Positions 26,722-39,161 are shown, counted from the stretch's first letter. The stretch: 64,000 nt of DNA from Novosphingobium pentaromativorans US6-1 (GCF_000767465.1 NZ_CP009291.1:496001-560000); one strand, 5' to 3'. The notes: generated by a model not told the origin, from the sequence alone. Numbers and translations: made by a program.

Positions 26722-27291
26722 ATGGCTATTCGCGAAATCCTGGAAGTTCCCGACCCGCGCCTGAAGCAGGTCTCCGCGCCCGTCGAAAAGTTCGACGACG
26801 AGCTCAAGACGCTTGTCGATGACATGTTCGAGACGATGTACGATGCCCCCGGCATCGGCCTTGCCGCCATTCAGGTCGGTGTGCCGCTGCGCGTTCTGGT
26901 CATCGATCTCCAGCCCGAAGATCCCGATGCCGAGCCGGAAGTCTGCACCGCCCACGGCGGCCATGCCCACACGCATCAGCCGACCAAGCGCGAGCCGCGG
27001 ATCTTCATCAATCCCGAAATCCTCGAACCTTCCGAGGAGCACTCGGTCTATCAGGAAGGCTGTCTCTCGGTTCCCGAGATCTACGCCGAAGTGGAGCGTC
27101 CGGCCCGCATACGCGCGCGCTGGCAGGACCTTGAGGGCAATGTCCATGAAGAAGACATGGACGACCTCATGGCCACGTGCCTCCAGCACGAGATGGACCA
27201 CCTCGAAGGCATCCTGTTCATCGATCACCTCTCGCGCCTGAAGCGCCAGATGGTCCTCAAGAAGCTCGACAAGCTGCGCAAGGCAGCCTGA
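26722..27291 (+). CDS. def: Peptide deformylase with His-rich insert
   Basis: Def removes the formyl group from nascent N-termini; the metal is bound by Cys of EGCLSVP and the two His of QHEMDHLEG, all present, with GIGLAAIQVG as the third motif. At 189 residues it is longer than E. coli Def (169). An insert around residues 74-90 reads CTAHGGHAHTHQPTKRE, with four His. Its placement with fmt on the other side of recR groups the formylation/deformylation pair. Start ATG 26722 (MAIREILEV). Confidence 0.95.
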   Translation: MAIREILEVPDPRLKQVSAPVEKFDDELKTLVDDMFETMYDAPGIGLAAIQVGVPLRVLVIDLQPEDPDAEPEVCTAHGGHAHTHQPTKREPRIFINPEILEPSEEHSVYQEGCLSVPEIYAEVERPARIRARWQDLEGNVHEEDMDDLMATCLQHEMDHLEGILFIDHLSRLKRQMVLKKLDKLRKAA

Positions 27292-27402
27292 TTGCTGCGG
27301 AGCGGTCCTGGCACAGGGCCGCTCCCGCACCTTCCCATCATTCCTGTCGATAGTTCGATGCAGGGTCTGGCGTTCCTGAAACGTTCCGGATAACCTGACG
27401 GA

Positions 27403-28950
27403 ATGGAAGGGATCATTTTCGCTATCGTCGCCCTCGTCATCGGGCTGGGGCTGGGCTGGTTCTTCGGTTCGCGGACGGGCGCGCAGTGGCGCGGCCAGTT
27501 CGAGACGCGTGACCGTGAGGCGCGCGAGCTGGACGAGAAGTTCCGTGCCGCGATTCGCGATCTGGCGAGCGCTGAAGAGCGCGCCAGCCGCGCCGATGCA
27601 TTGGGCGAAGCGCTTGAGCGGACGCGCAGCGAAAATGCCCAGCGCATCGAGCAGTTGCGTGCCGAGGCGGGAGCCGCGCTCGAGTGTGTGCGCAGTGAAG
27701 CGACGGCGACGCTCGACAAGGTCCGTTCGGACAATGCCGCGCTTGTCGACGGCCTGCGACGGGAACAGCGCGAACTGGCCTCCGAACTGGCGACCCTGCG
27801 CGAAAAGACCGCCAATTTCGACGAGCAGAAGCGCCTTTTGCTCCAGGCGCAGGAAGCCTTGCGCAAGGAATTCGAGAATGCCGGGGCCAAGGTCCTCGAA
27901 GGTGCGCAGGAGGCCTTCCTGCGCCGCGCCGGCGCTCGCTTCGAGGAAAGCGAAAAGGCCAATGCCGAACGTATCCGCTCGCTGCTCGAACCGGTCGGGG
28001 CGCGGCTCAGGAGCTACGAGGAACAGGTCCAGGTGCTCGAGGCCAAGCGAGTCGATTCGTTCGGCCAGCTCACCGGCCTGATCCAGTCGATGCGCGAAGG
28101 GCAGGAGAAAGTGCGCGAGGAAGCCGCAAGGCTCGGCAATTCACTGCGCAATGCCCCCAAGGCGCGCGGGCGCTGGGGCGAGCAGCAGCTGCGCAACGTG
28201 CTGGAACAGTGCGGCCTGTCCGAACACACCGATTTCATTACCGAGCACTCCATCGAGACCGAGGACGGGCGCCTGCGGCCCGATGCCATCGTCAACATTC
28301 CCGGCCACAAGAAGCTGGTGATCGACGCGAAGGTTTCGCTCAATGCCTATCAGGAGGCGTTCGAGGCGCAGGACGACATCGCGCGCGAAGGGGCGCTGCG
28401 CCAGCACGTCGCCTCGATGCGCAATCACGTCCAGACGCTCGGCGCGAAGAGCTACCAGAGCCAGTTCGAGGACGCGCCCGACTATGTCGTGATGTTCGTG
28501 CCGGGCGAACATTTCGTGGCCGCCGCGCTCGAATACGATCCGGAGCTGTGGGACTTCGCCTTCCGCAACCGCGTGCTGCTGGCAACGCCGACCAACCTCG
28601 TCGCCATCGCCCGCACCGTCGCGCAGGTCTGGCGTCAGGACGGTCTGGCCCGCGAGGCGCGAGAGATCGGGCGCATGGGCGGCGAACTCTACGATCGCCT
28701 TGCCGTTGCCGCCGAACACATGAAGCGCGTGGGCGCGGGGCTGGAAAGCGCGGTCAACAACTACAACAAGTTCGTCGGCAGCTTCGAGCGCAACGTGCTG
28801 TCCTCGGGCAAGCGCCTGCGCGACAAGCACATCGAGATCGGCAAGCGGGAAATCGAGGACGTACCGCAGGTGGAATCCATGCCGCGCTATGGCGTCGATT
28901 CGCTTGAGGAGGATCCGGAGACGCCGTCGCTCCCGGCCGCCGCCGAATAG
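27403..28950 (+). CDS. rmuC: DNA recombination protein RmuC
   Basis: A single N-terminal membrane helix (IIFAIVALVIGLGLGWFFG) is followed by about 200 residues of coiled coil and then the RmuC nuclease-like domain (GRWGEQQLRNVLEQCGL, VIDAKVSLNAYQEAFEA, YVVMFVPGEHFVAAAL, LLATPTNLVAIARTVAQVWRQ). RmuC limits sequence inversions at short inverted repeats in E. coli. 515 residues, near the usual length. It begins 111 bp after def and converges with the META gene. Confidence 0.92.
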   Translation: MEGIIFAIVALVIGLGLGWFFGSRTGAQWRGQFETRDREARELDEKFRAAIRDLASAEERASRADALGEALERTRSENAQRIEQLRAEAGAALECVRSEATATLDKVRSDNAALVDGLRREQRELASELATLREKTANFDEQKRLLLQAQEALRKEFENAGAKVLEGAQEAFLRRAGARFEESEKANAERIRSLLEPVGARLRSYEEQVQVLEAKRVDSFGQLTGLIQSMREGQEKVREEAARLGNSLRNAPKARGRWGEQQLRNVLEQCGLSEHTDFITEHSIETEDGRLRPDAIVNIPGHKKLVIDAKVSLNAYQEAFEAQDDIAREGALRQHVASMRNHVQTLGAKSYQSQFEDAPDYVVMFVPGEHFVAAALEYDPELWDFAFRNRVLLATPTNLVAIARTVAQVWRQDGLAREAREIGRMGGELYDRLAVAAEHMKRVGAGLESAVNNYNKFVGSFERNVLSSGKRLRDKHIEIGKREIEDVPQVESMPRYGVDSLEEDPETPSLPAAAE

Positions 28951-28953
28951 GCG

Positions 28954-29364
28954 CTACTTCGCAGCCTGCAGGTCGCGGACCAGTTCCGCGGTATGGCCGC
29001 TCGACTGGATGATCATCCGGTTCTCGTCCACGGCAAGGCGCGGGGTTGCGACGAGGAGGGCGGTGACGGCCTTTTCCTGCCCCCAGACCGGATTGTTGCA
29101 GGGTATTTCGGACTGGCTGAGCGCTGCGGCGACCAGTCGGTCGTCCTGCATGCTCCACTTGCCTTCCATCAGATTGCAGCCGATCTGGACGCGGATCTTG
29201 CTGCCCAGGAAAATGATGCTGGCCGCGTCGGTTGAAGGCCGTTTCCCGTCGATCAGGGCAAAGCGCCAGGCGCTCCCCTTGAGCTGGACGTCGGCCTTGG
29301 GACCGGTGCCGCAGGACGCGGCGCCGAGAGACAAGGCCAGAATGAGTGCGGAACGAAGAAGCAT
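28954..29364 (-). CDS. META domain-containing lipoprotein-like protein
   Basis: A signal sequence (LLRSALILALSLGAASC) with a possible lipobox Cys is followed by a META/HslJ-like domain: LKGSAWRFALIDGKRPS, IFLGSKIRVQIGCNLMEGKWSMQDDRLVAA and QEKAVTALLVATPRLAVDENRM. META-domain proteins such as HslJ are envelope proteins linked to heat or antibiotic tolerance, with mechanism unclear. 136 residues. It converges with rmuC after a three-base gap. Confidence 0.8.
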   Translation of the reverse strand: MLLRSALILALSLGAASCGTGPKADVQLKGSAWRFALIDGKRPSTDAASIIFLGSKIRVQIGCNLMEGKWSMQDDRLVAAALSQSEIPCNNPVWGQEKAVTALLVATPRLAVDENRMIIQSSGHTAELVRDLQAAK

Positions 29365-29412
29365 CGTCGCAGCACCTTAACGGCCTTTGATGATGCCTTG
29401 ATGAACCTGTTC

Positions 29413-30231
29413 TCAGGACCTGTCCAGATGCGCCAGCGCCTCGTAGGCAAGGACCGCACCGGCAACCGCGGCATTGAGGCTGTCGGCCCGTCCACGCATC
29501 GGAATCGTGACCCGCAGGTCGCAGGCTTCCTCGTATTCCCGGGGCAATCCTTGCGACTCGTTGCCGACCATGAGGAAGCACGGGGCGGCGTAAGGGGCCT
29601 CGCGATAATCGGTCGGATCGCGCAGCGATGCGGCGACGAGCTGTCCTTCATCCTGACGCAGCCACGCGATGAATTCGTCCCAGCGCGCGATGGCGAGCTT
29701 CTGGGTGAAGATCGCCCCCATGCTGGCGCGCACGGCCTCGACCGAGAACGGGTCGGCGCAGTCGTCGATCAGGATCAGCCCGCCTGCGCCGACGGCATCG
29801 CCGGTGCGCAGCATCGTGCCGAGATTGCCCGGATCGCGCAGCGCCTGCGCCACCAGCCAGATCGGTGCGGCGCGCCTGTCGACATTGGCGATGCGCGTGT
29901 CGAATTCGGCGAAGACCCCGGCGACGGCCTGCGGATTGTCCTTGCCGGTCACCTTGGCAAGGATGTCGACGTCCATCTCGACGATCTCGCCGCCAGCTGC
30001 GGCCACGGCGTCTTCAAGAGCGTCGAGCAGCGGGTGCGGATCGCGGCCGGTCGCCATGACCAGCATTTCGGGCACTATCCCGCATTCGCGCGCATCGGTC
30101 AGCAGGCGCAGTCCTTCGGCAAGGAAGCGTTTCTCCCGCTTGCGGTGCTTCTTCTCGCGCAGGGAGCGCAGGAACTTGACCAGCGGGTTGGAAAATCCGG
30201 AAATCGTGCGGCGCGTGGCCACTGGTTTCAA
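29413..30231 (-). CDS. TrmH/SpoU family RNA methyltransferase
   Basis: SPOUT-fold 2'-O-ribose methyltransferase with an N-terminal substrate-binding part (NPLVKFLRSLREKKHRKREKRFLAEG) and the three SpoU motifs: DPGNLGTMLRTGDAVG, FLMVGNESQGLP and VTIPMRGRADSLNAAVAGAVLAYE. The target could be rRNA or tRNA. The TTG at 30231 overlaps the ptsH stop (TTGA), suggesting coupling; GTG at 30222 is an alternative. It is the last gene of the chvI-to-ptsH run. Confidence 0.9.
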   Translation of the reverse strand: MKPVATRRTISGFSNPLVKFLRSLREKKHRKREKRFLAEGLRLLTDARECGIVPEMLVMATGRDPHPLLDALEDAVAAAGGEIVEMDVDILAKVTGKDNPQAVAGVFAEFDTRIANVDRRAAPIWLVAQALRDPGNLGTMLRTGDAVGAGGLILIDDCADPFSVEAVRASMGAIFTQKLAIARWDEFIAWLRQDEGQLVAASLRDPTDYREAPYAAPCFLMVGNESQGLPREYEEACDLRVTIPMRGRADSLNAAVAGAVLAYEALAHLDRS

Positions 30232-30506
30232 TCCTCGCCGAAGCCGTCCCTGACGAGCGAGGCGAGCGTCGAGAGCGCGCCTTCGGCACCTTCACCGGAA
30301 CAGGCAATTTCGATGGTGTCGCCCTTGGCGGCCCCGAGCATCATCAGGCCGAGGATCGATCCGCCCGAAGCTTCCGAGCCGTCCTTGATCACGGTGACGG
30401 TGACCGAACCGGGCAGGTCGGCGACGTGGTTCACAAATTTGGCGCTGGCGCGTGCGTGGAGCCCACGCTTGTTGACGATGAGCACCGACTCACGGCAATC
30501 GATCAT
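30228..30506 (-). CDS. ptsH: Phosphocarrier protein HPr
   Basis: HPr carries phosphate in the PTS cascade. The His site sits in KRGLHARASAKFV (His about 17), and the kinase-target Ser region GGSILGLMMLGAAKGD (Ser about 49) is intact, which fits the HPr kinase gene upstream. 92 residues. The ATG overlaps the EIIA stop (ATGA at 30503-30506). No sugar-specific EIIBC is nearby. As in other alphaproteobacteria, it probably serves a regulatory rather than transport PTS. Confidence 0.96.
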   Translation of the reverse strand: MIDCRESVLIVNKRGLHARASAKFVNHVADLPGSVTVTVIKDGSEASGGSILGLMMLGAAKGDTIEIACSGEGAEGALSTLASLVRDGFGED

Positions 30507-30907
30507 GCATCCTGTCCCAGGTATTCCGAAGCTATCGTTATGTAATTGCGTCCGGCATCGCGCGCAGCGGCCACGGCATCGCGCACCGGCATGCAGGCGC
30601 GCGCCTTGGCCAGGCGGATGAGCATGGGCAGGTTGATGCCGGCGATCACTTCGACCTTGCCTGCCTGCATCAGCGAAATGGCGAGGTTCGACGGCGTGCC
30701 GCCGAACAGGTCGGTCAGGATGATGACGCCTTCGCCGCTGTCGACGGCCTTGATGGCATCGGCGATCTCTCCCCGGCGCTTTTCCATGTCGTCATTGGGG
30801 CCGATACAGATGGTCTCCACCGCCGGCTGATCGCCGACGACGTGTTCCATGGCGTGAACAAACTCCTCGGCGAGATTGCCGTGAGTGACCAGAATCATAC
30901 CGATCAT
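30503..30907 (-). CDS. PTS EIIA (mannose-type) domain protein
   Basis: This 134-residue EIIA-Man fold begins GMILVTHGNLAEEF (active His in VTHGN) and has the dimer/active site segment ILTDLFGGTPSNLA. It receives phosphate from HPr; without EIIB/EIIC genes around, the output is likely regulatory. In alphaproteobacteria such EIIA proteins (often called PtsM or ManX-like) lie with HPr kinase and ChvGI. It overlaps ptsH by four bases. Confidence 0.93.
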   Translation of the reverse strand: MIGMILVTHGNLAEEFVHAMEHVVGDQPAVETICIGPNDDMEKRRGEIADAIKAVDSGEGVIILTDLFGGTPSNLAISLMQAGKVEVIAGINLPMLIRLAKARACMPVRDAVAAARDAGRNYITIASEYLGQDA

Positions 30908-30955
30908 GCGGGAAGAGCGCTCCGAAATACCTGCATTCGCCCTTGGGTTTTCCAG

Positions 30956-31894
30956 TTATCCTTCACGCCGCAGACCTCCTTCCAGAAGATCGGCTGCTCG
31001 CGAGCCCAAGTTGCGGTGCAGCAATGTGGGCGAAAATCCATTCTGACGCAAGGCCGCAACCAACTGTTCGGCAACGAACACCGAACGGTGTCTCCCTCCG
31101 GTACACCCAAAGGCTATGTGGGCGTACGCCTTCCCCTGCGCCGCGTAGCGGGGCAGCAGCAAGAGCACCAGATCGCGGATCCGGGTAAATGCTTCCTCGA
31201 AGGCGGGGTCCTTGCGGATGTATTCGCCGACCGGCAGATCCTGACCGGTCATCGGGCGCAAGTCGGCATCCCAGTGCGGATTGTTGAGGAAGCGCATGTC
31301 GAAGACGAGGTCGGCGACGGGCGGCATTCCGCGTGAAAATCCGAAGCTGGAGACAGTCACCGTCAGTTCGTTCGGCGCGCTCGAGGCGAACTGTTCGCGA
31401 ATCGTGCGCTGCAGGTCGTTCGAGGTAAAATCGGTCGTGTCGAGCAGGATATCGGCCCAGCGGCGCAGCGGGGTGAGCAGTTCGCGCTCGGCGCGGATGC
31501 CGGTTGAAACCGGGGCGTCCGAAGCCAGCGGATGGCGCCGCCGCGTTTCGTTGTAGCGTCGTTCCAGTTCCCGGCCCGAGCAATCGAGGAACAGCGTGGT
31601 CAGCTCGATAGTGCCGCTCTTGCCCAGCGCCTGGACCTGGCGAATGATCCGCTGCGGATCGAAGCCGCGGGTGCGGCTGTCGAAACCGATGGCGAGCGGC
31701 GCGCCCGGTCCATCGCCGGGGGAAGTCTCGATCAGGCCCTTGAGCAGGCGGATCGGAAAATTGTCGATGATCTCCCAGCCCAGGTCTTCCAGTACGCGCA
31801 GCGCCGTCGTCTTGCCGGCACCCAGCATGCCGGTGACAAGGAGAACGCGCTGTTTTGCGACTTCGGGAGCTTCTGTACCGGACTCGACTGTCAT
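30956..31894 (-). CDS. rapZ: RNase adapter / nucleotide-binding protein RapZ
   Basis: The 312-residue P-loop protein starts near MTVESGTEAPEVAKQ, with Walker A LLVTGMLGAGKTTALRVLED. A C-terminal domain ends in the RapZ signature HIAFGCTGGRHRSVFVAEQL. In E. coli RapZ controls amino-sugar metabolism through a small RNA; in alphaproteobacteria its role is less clear. Start at ATG 31894; upstream frames have no function. It lies between hprK (70 bp) and EIIA (48 bp). Confidence 0.94.
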   Translation of the reverse strand: MTVESGTEAPEVAKQRVLLVTGMLGAGKTTALRVLEDLGWEIIDNFPIRLLKGLIETSPGDGPGAPLAIGFDSRTRGFDPQRIIRQVQALGKSGTIELTTLFLDCSGRELERRYNETRRRHPLASDAPVSTGIRAERELLTPLRRWADILLDTTDFTSNDLQRTIREQFASSAPNELTVTVSSFGFSRGMPPVADLVFDMRFLNNPHWDADLRPMTGQDLPVGEYIRKDPAFEEAFTRIRDLVLLLLPRYAAQGKAYAHIAFGCTGGRHRSVFVAEQLVAALRQNGFSPTLLHRNLGSRAADLLEGGLRREG

Positions 31895-31964
31895 CTGCGG
31901 CTGTTTGCGCCCGATGATCGCGAAATGAAAGGGGGCGCGCAGCGATCCTGTTGAATGCGCGCTG

Positions 31965-32398
31965 TCAGAAATGCAGGCCGAAATGCCTGAGCGCGAGTTC
32001 GGCCTTGATCGCCAGGGGACCTCCTTCCGGCCAGATCCGCAAGTGCGGCAGTGCGATCCCGGCGATTTCCAGCGCACCGGCTTCTTCAACAAAACGCGGA
32101 GCCTTGGCGTCCAGGGTCAAGGCGAGCGCAAGGGCTACCCCCTCTGTGCAGGGAAACTTCAGGATGCCGAGGTTGCGCACTTCGATGAGGCCCCGGGTGC
32201 GGGGATGCGGGCTGGCGATCAGGCGCGAGCCTTCGGCCCGAAGGAGTACCCCGTCATCGCCTACCAGCCGGGCGCCGCGGTCGATCAGTTCCAGCGCGAG
32301 GCTGGTCTTGCCGCTGCCCGGCGCTCCCTCGATCAGTACGCCGCGTCCGTCGATCTCGATACAGGTTGCTTGCCGGGTGATTTCTTCGCCGGTCGCCA

Positions 32399-32402
<4 letters not shown>
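31965..32402 (-). CDS. hprK: HPr kinase/phosphorylase, C-terminal-domain-only form
   Basis: Walker A GVLIEGAPGSGKTSLALELI and DDGVLLRAEG match the catalytic domain of HPr kinase. With 145 residues it lacks the N-terminal domain of Gram-positive HprK (about 310 residues), the normal state in alphaproteobacteria. It phosphorylates the Ser of HPr, which is two genes downstream. The start (ATG 32402) overlaps the chvG stop (ATGA), so its translation depends on chvG; the apparent chvG frameshift would matter here. Confidence 0.92.
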
Positions 32403-33967
<1,565 letters not shown>

Positions 33968-33975
<8 letters not shown>

Positions 33976-34741
33976 CGGAGAACGAATAGCCGGCGCCGTA
34001 GAGTGTATCGATGGCGGCGAATTCGGGATCGACTGCGCGGAACTTGCGGCGCAGGCGCTTGATGTGGCTGTCGATCGTGCGGTCGTCGACGTAGACGTCG
34101 TCGCTGTAGGCCGCATCCATGAGCTGGTTGCGACTTTTCACCACGCCGGGGCGCAGAGCCATGGCTTCCAGGATCAGGAATTCGGTGACGGTGAGCGAGA
34201 CCGGCTTGTCGTCCCAGTCGACGAGGTGGCGCGCCGGGTCGAGGCGCAAGCGGCCGCGCACGACGGGCTCGGGCAGGTTCTCCTGCACTGCTTCCTCGGG
34301 CGTTGCGCGCACCAGTTCGCTGCGGCGCAGAATCGCGCGAATCCGGGCAACCAGCAGGCGCTGGCTGAACGGCTTGGTGATGTAATCGTCCGCGCCGAGG
34401 GCGAGGCCGAGGGCCTCGTCGGGTTCCTCGTCTTTCGAGGTAAGGAATATTACGGGTAGGCTCGATTGTTCGCGCAGGGCCTGGAGCAGGTGCAGACCGT
34501 CCATGCGCGGCATCTTGATGTCGAAGATGGCGAGATCGGGGGGATTGTCCAGCAAGGCCTTCAGCGCCGTCTCCCCGTCGGTATAGACCCGCGTTGCAAA
34601 TCCTTCGGCCTGCAGGCTGATAGAGAGCGTTGTCAGGATGTTACGATCATCGTCGACGAGCGCGATTGACTTCTGCTGCTCGACCTGCGGCTGCGTCTGG
34701 CTGTCGCTCTCGGCGCCGTTGGGTGGCGAAGCATCGACCAT
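33968..34741 (-). CDS. chvI: Response regulator ChvI
   Basis: OmpR-class regulator with receiver ([13 protein letters not shown], phospho-Asp in [11 protein letters not shown], Lys in [11 protein letters not shown]) and winged-helix output ([42 protein letters not shown]). ChvI orthologues control envelope, motility or metabolism in alphaproteobacteria. 257 residues from ATG 34741; its stop overlaps the chvG start by 8 bp. pckA is divergent, the classic alphaproteobacterial layout. Confidence 0.93.
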
Positions 34742-34864
34742 GGATGCGCTGATCTTGCCCTTGCTGCGAATTTCAAAGGGCTGGTTAGCGGGTCGGGGCG
34801 TGCATGACAATCGCCCAGCGGAAATGCTCGCATATCGAGGTAATCCGCCGCATGGCGGTTCCAA

Positions 34865-34983
34865 TTGACGCAGATTTGACGGACAAGGGGGCGTCGATTA
34901 TGCGCCGGTCGATTCCTTTCAGGAATTGTCGATGCGTCGACCAAATCGCTGCTGGCAGACGCGTCAATCAGGAGGAGAAAACA
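34865..34983 (+). promoter_or_regulatory. pckA upstream region with strong ribosome-binding site
   Basis: Two TTGACG boxes (34865-34870 and 34876-34881) and a TATGCG 17 bp after the second form a weak promoter candidate. TTGACGC at 34865 is repeated in inverted form as GCGTCAA at 34961. AGGAGG (34970-34975) is a strong Shine-Dalgarno nine bases before the TTG start of pckA. Direct evidence exists only for the ribosome site. Confidence 0.45.
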
Positions 34984-36585
<1,602 letters not shown>

Positions 36586-36613
36586 CCGGCGCTTGACGGA
36601 CTGACGTGACAGA

Positions 36614-36648
36614 GGCCCCGGAACTTCGGTTCCGGGGCCTTTCTCTTT
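36614..36648 (+). terminator. Rho-independent terminator of pckA
   Basis: A perfect 11-bp stem (GGCCCCGGAAC / GTTCCGGGGCC) closes a TTCG tetraloop and is followed by TTTCTCTTT. It lies 28 bp after the pckA stop. The UUCG loop is an extra-stable form often found in intrinsic terminators. Confidence 0.92.
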
Positions 36649-36733
36649 GCGGGCAAGGCATTTTGTCGAAAGGTCCTTGTACCGTCACCGAGATGGGGCA
36701 TCCTGCCCTGCTCAATAATCTGGAGATCGGCGC

Positions 36734-37087
36734 ATGGGACTTTTCGACGGCATTCTCGGCCAGGTGAGCGAGCACACCGACGTTGCCAACCTCGCAGGCC
36801 AGTTGGGCATCGACCCGTCGATGGCCGAGAAGGCGATCGCCGCCCTTGGCATGGCGCATCAGGAGCCGGGTGACACGGCGCGGTTGGCCGCCGACAAGAC
36901 CGGCCTCGATCTCGAAACGATCATGAAGATCATCACCGCGATTGGCGGCGAGGGCTCGCTCAGCCAGTTTGCGGGTGAAGTAGCCAAGGACCCGTCGAAG
37001 TTTTCCGCCATCTTCGACAGGGACGGTGACGGCAGCGCGATCGACGACCTGACCGACATGGCCAAGGGCTTTTTCGGCAAGAAGTAG
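36734..37087 (+). CDS. DUF937-like protein with EF-hand-like tail
   Basis: The 117-residue helical protein starts MGLFDGILGQVSEHTDV and contains LAGQLGIDPSMAEKAIAALG, which resembles DUF937/YidB-type proteins; the match is moderate. Near the C-terminus DRDGDGSAIDDL looks like a calcium-binding loop. No signal peptide. It stands alone with AGAT-type spacing from pckA and precedes a repeat element. Function unknown. Confidence 0.65.
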   Translation: MGLFDGILGQVSEHTDVANLAGQLGIDPSMAEKAIAALGMAHQEPGDTARLAADKTGLDLETIMKIITAIGGEGSLSQFAGEVAKDPSKFSAIFDRDGDGSAIDDLTDMAKGFFGKK

Positions 37088-37095
37088 AGGCAAAA

Positions 37096-37194
37096 GCGGG
37101 ACCCCGAGCGGGGATGACGGTTTGGCGTGGGGCGGCGATTGACTGCCCGACCCTGCCAACATTCTCGTCGTCCCCGCGCAGGCCGGGATCCCGC
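37096..37194. repeat. Long imperfect inverted repeat (REP-like)
   Basis: GCGGGACCCCGAGCGGGGATGACG at 37096-37119 faces CGTCGTCCCCGCGCAGGCCGGGATCCCGC ending at 37194, forming an extended hairpin. GGATGACG/CGTCATCC repeats of this kind are dispersed in many sphingomonad genomes. It fills the 166-bp gap between two convergent genes and may stop transcripts from both sides. Confidence 0.55.
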
Positions 37195-37253
37195 TCCCAT
37201 CCGCAGGCGCGCAGCTCCTCCCGAGGGACAAAGCGCGCGCCTCGAAGCCGACC

Positions 37254-39161
37254 TCAACCCGGTTTCGCCTTCGCCATGTAATGGTCGATATTGTCCGCCA
37301 ACACGTCGAGCGGGACATTGCCGCCATCGACGACGGCCTGGTCGAAATCGCGCAGATCATAGGCATCGCCAAGCGCGGCGATGGCGCGTTCGCGCTGCCG
37401 GTTGATCTCGCTGTGGCCCATCTTGTACCCGCATGCCTGACCTGGCCATGAGCAGTAGCGGTCGACTTCGTTGACCACTTCCTCGCGCTTGTTGCCGTTC
37501 TTCTCCATGAAGAATTGCACGGCCTGCTCTCGCGTCCAGCCCTTGGTGTGCAATCCCGTATCCACGACCATGCGGCACGCGCGAAAGGCGATGGACTGCA
37601 GGTAGCCGAGGCGGCCGACCGGATCGTCGTCATAGGCGCCCAGTTCGTCGGCCAGTTGCTCGCCATAGAGCGCCCAGCCTTCCGAATAGGCATTGAACGC
37701 GAGGATCGAGCGGATCAAGGGCAAGCGATTGGCGTATTCGCCCTGCCAGACATGGCCCGGGATCGCTTCGTGGTGGACGAGCGTGGGCAGGTCGTATTTG
37801 CGGTGAAGATCGGTGGTGCGCAAGTTGATCCACATCTTGCCGGGGACCGACCCGTCGATCGAACCCGCGCCGCCGTATGCGGTCGGCGCGCCCGGTTCCT
37901 CGGCAAGCGGCAGGCGGCGCACTTCGACATTGCCCGGAACGACTTCGCGAAAGGCGCGCGGCATCTGTGCACGGATCCAGTCGATCCGCTTGCGGATGAA
38001 GGCAAGGATCTCGGCGCGGCCGGGGTCGCCTTCGGGGAACATGAAGCGTTTGTCCTTGCCCAGCGCCGCCATGCGCGCGCCGACCGAACCATCGCCGTAT
38101 CCGAGGGACTTGAGGATCGGGTCCATGCGCGCATGCAACGCAGCCAGTTCCTCAAGCCCGCGTTCATGCACTTCGGCGGGCGGTACGCGCGTGGTGGTGC
38201 TGGCGCGCAGTGCCCATGCGTAGAACGCTTCGCCGCCCGGTCGCTCGCGCATGCCCGGATCGCCCTTGGCCATGGTGCGCTGTCGCTTGAGTTCGGCCAG
38301 CTGGCGTTCGAGTGCGGGAAGGGTTTCCTTCGCGACGATTTCCCTTGCGCGTGCTTCCCAGTTGCCCGGGATCGAGGTGGTGCGGCTGACCAGCGAATGC
38401 ACCAGGCCGCCGCCGTTGTCGCGCGCGTCGGCGATAGTGCCGGTCATCTGCGCGATGGCGCGATCGAGCAGGAAATCGGGCGGGACCAGTCCTTGCGCAG
38501 CCGCGCTCTTCATCCGGTCGAGTTCGCCGTCGAGTTGCTCGTCCATCTGGCCCAGCCGCGCAACGTAGGCTTCCGCATCGGCCTGGGTCCTGATCGTGTG
38601 GTCGGCATCGAGGAAGCGCGGGCTGTCGAGATAGGCGCCCACGTTCTGGATCACGACATATGGCGTATTGCGCCAACCGCCGACGGCGACGTCACCGTAA
38701 GGCAGCGCGAGGCCGTCGAGTGCGGTTCCGTAGGCGCTTCTGACGACGGCAAGGCTGGTCTGGGTGGAGGGATCCAGATCGGCGGTGTCGACTTCTTTGA
38801 CGCGGGCTAGGTCTTCGCGAAGGGTCTGGGCGAGTCTGGCCTTGCCCGCCGGGGAGCGGTCTTCAAGGCGATAGCGCAGCGCAGCATGTTCGCCTTCATC
38901 GACGCCCAGGCTGGTTGCGGCTTCCGGCGCATGTTCAAGGAGGCGCCAGGCGATCTTGTCGAGCAGTGCCGGGGCCTGCGCAGTTCCGGGCTGGCCTGCG
39001 GGGGGTGCAGAGGCAGGGGGAGGCGGCGTCGAGGCTATCGAGCGGGCACAGCCGGGAAGGGCCAGCGTGGCCGTCCCTGCGGCGAGCAAGTGCAGCGCCG
39101 AGCGGCGCGACATCGGGTTGGAATCGTGGGGGTGGCTGAAAACAGGGGGGGTGTTTGTCAT
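37254..39161 (-). CDS. DUF885 family protein, probable secreted metallohydrolase
   Basis: This 635-residue protein has an N-terminal export signal (SRRSALHLLAAGTATLALPGC) with twin Arg and a possible lipobox. The DUF885 body includes the zinc-like motif VHHEAIPGHVWQ (HExxxxH-type, with E on YSEGWALYGEQLADELG). Members are putative peptidases, so a periplasmic hydrolase is likely. ATG 39161 (MTNTPP) or 39113 (MSRRSA) may be the start; the latter places the signal first. Divergent from the small membrane gene (39240). Confidence 0.85.
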   Translation of the reverse strand: MTNTPPVFSHPHDSNPMSRRSALHLLAAGTATLALPGCARSIASTPPPPASAPPAGQPGTAQAPALLDKIAWRLLEHAPEAATSLGVDEGEHAALRYRLEDRSPAGKARLAQTLREDLARVKEVDTADLDPSTQTSLAVVRSAYGTALDGLALPYGDVAVGGWRNTPYVVIQNVGAYLDSPRFLDADHTIRTQADAEAYVARLGQMDEQLDGELDRMKSAAAQGLVPPDFLLDRAIAQMTGTIADARDNGGGLVHSLVSRTTSIPGNWEARAREIVAKETLPALERQLAELKRQRTMAKGDPGMRERPGGEAFYAWALRASTTTRVPPAEVHERGLEELAALHARMDPILKSLGYGDGSVGARMAALGKDKRFMFPEGDPGRAEILAFIRKRIDWIRAQMPRAFREVVPGNVEVRRLPLAEEPGAPTAYGGAGSIDGSVPGKMWINLRTTDLHRKYDLPTLVHHEAIPGHVWQGEYANRLPLIRSILAFNAYSEGWALYGEQLADELGAYDDDPVGRLGYLQSIAFRACRMVVDTGLHTKGWTREQAVQFFMEKNGNKREEVVNEVDRYCSWPGQACGYKMGHSEINRQRERAIAALGDAYDLRDFDQAVVDGGNVPLDVLADNIDHYMAKAKPG

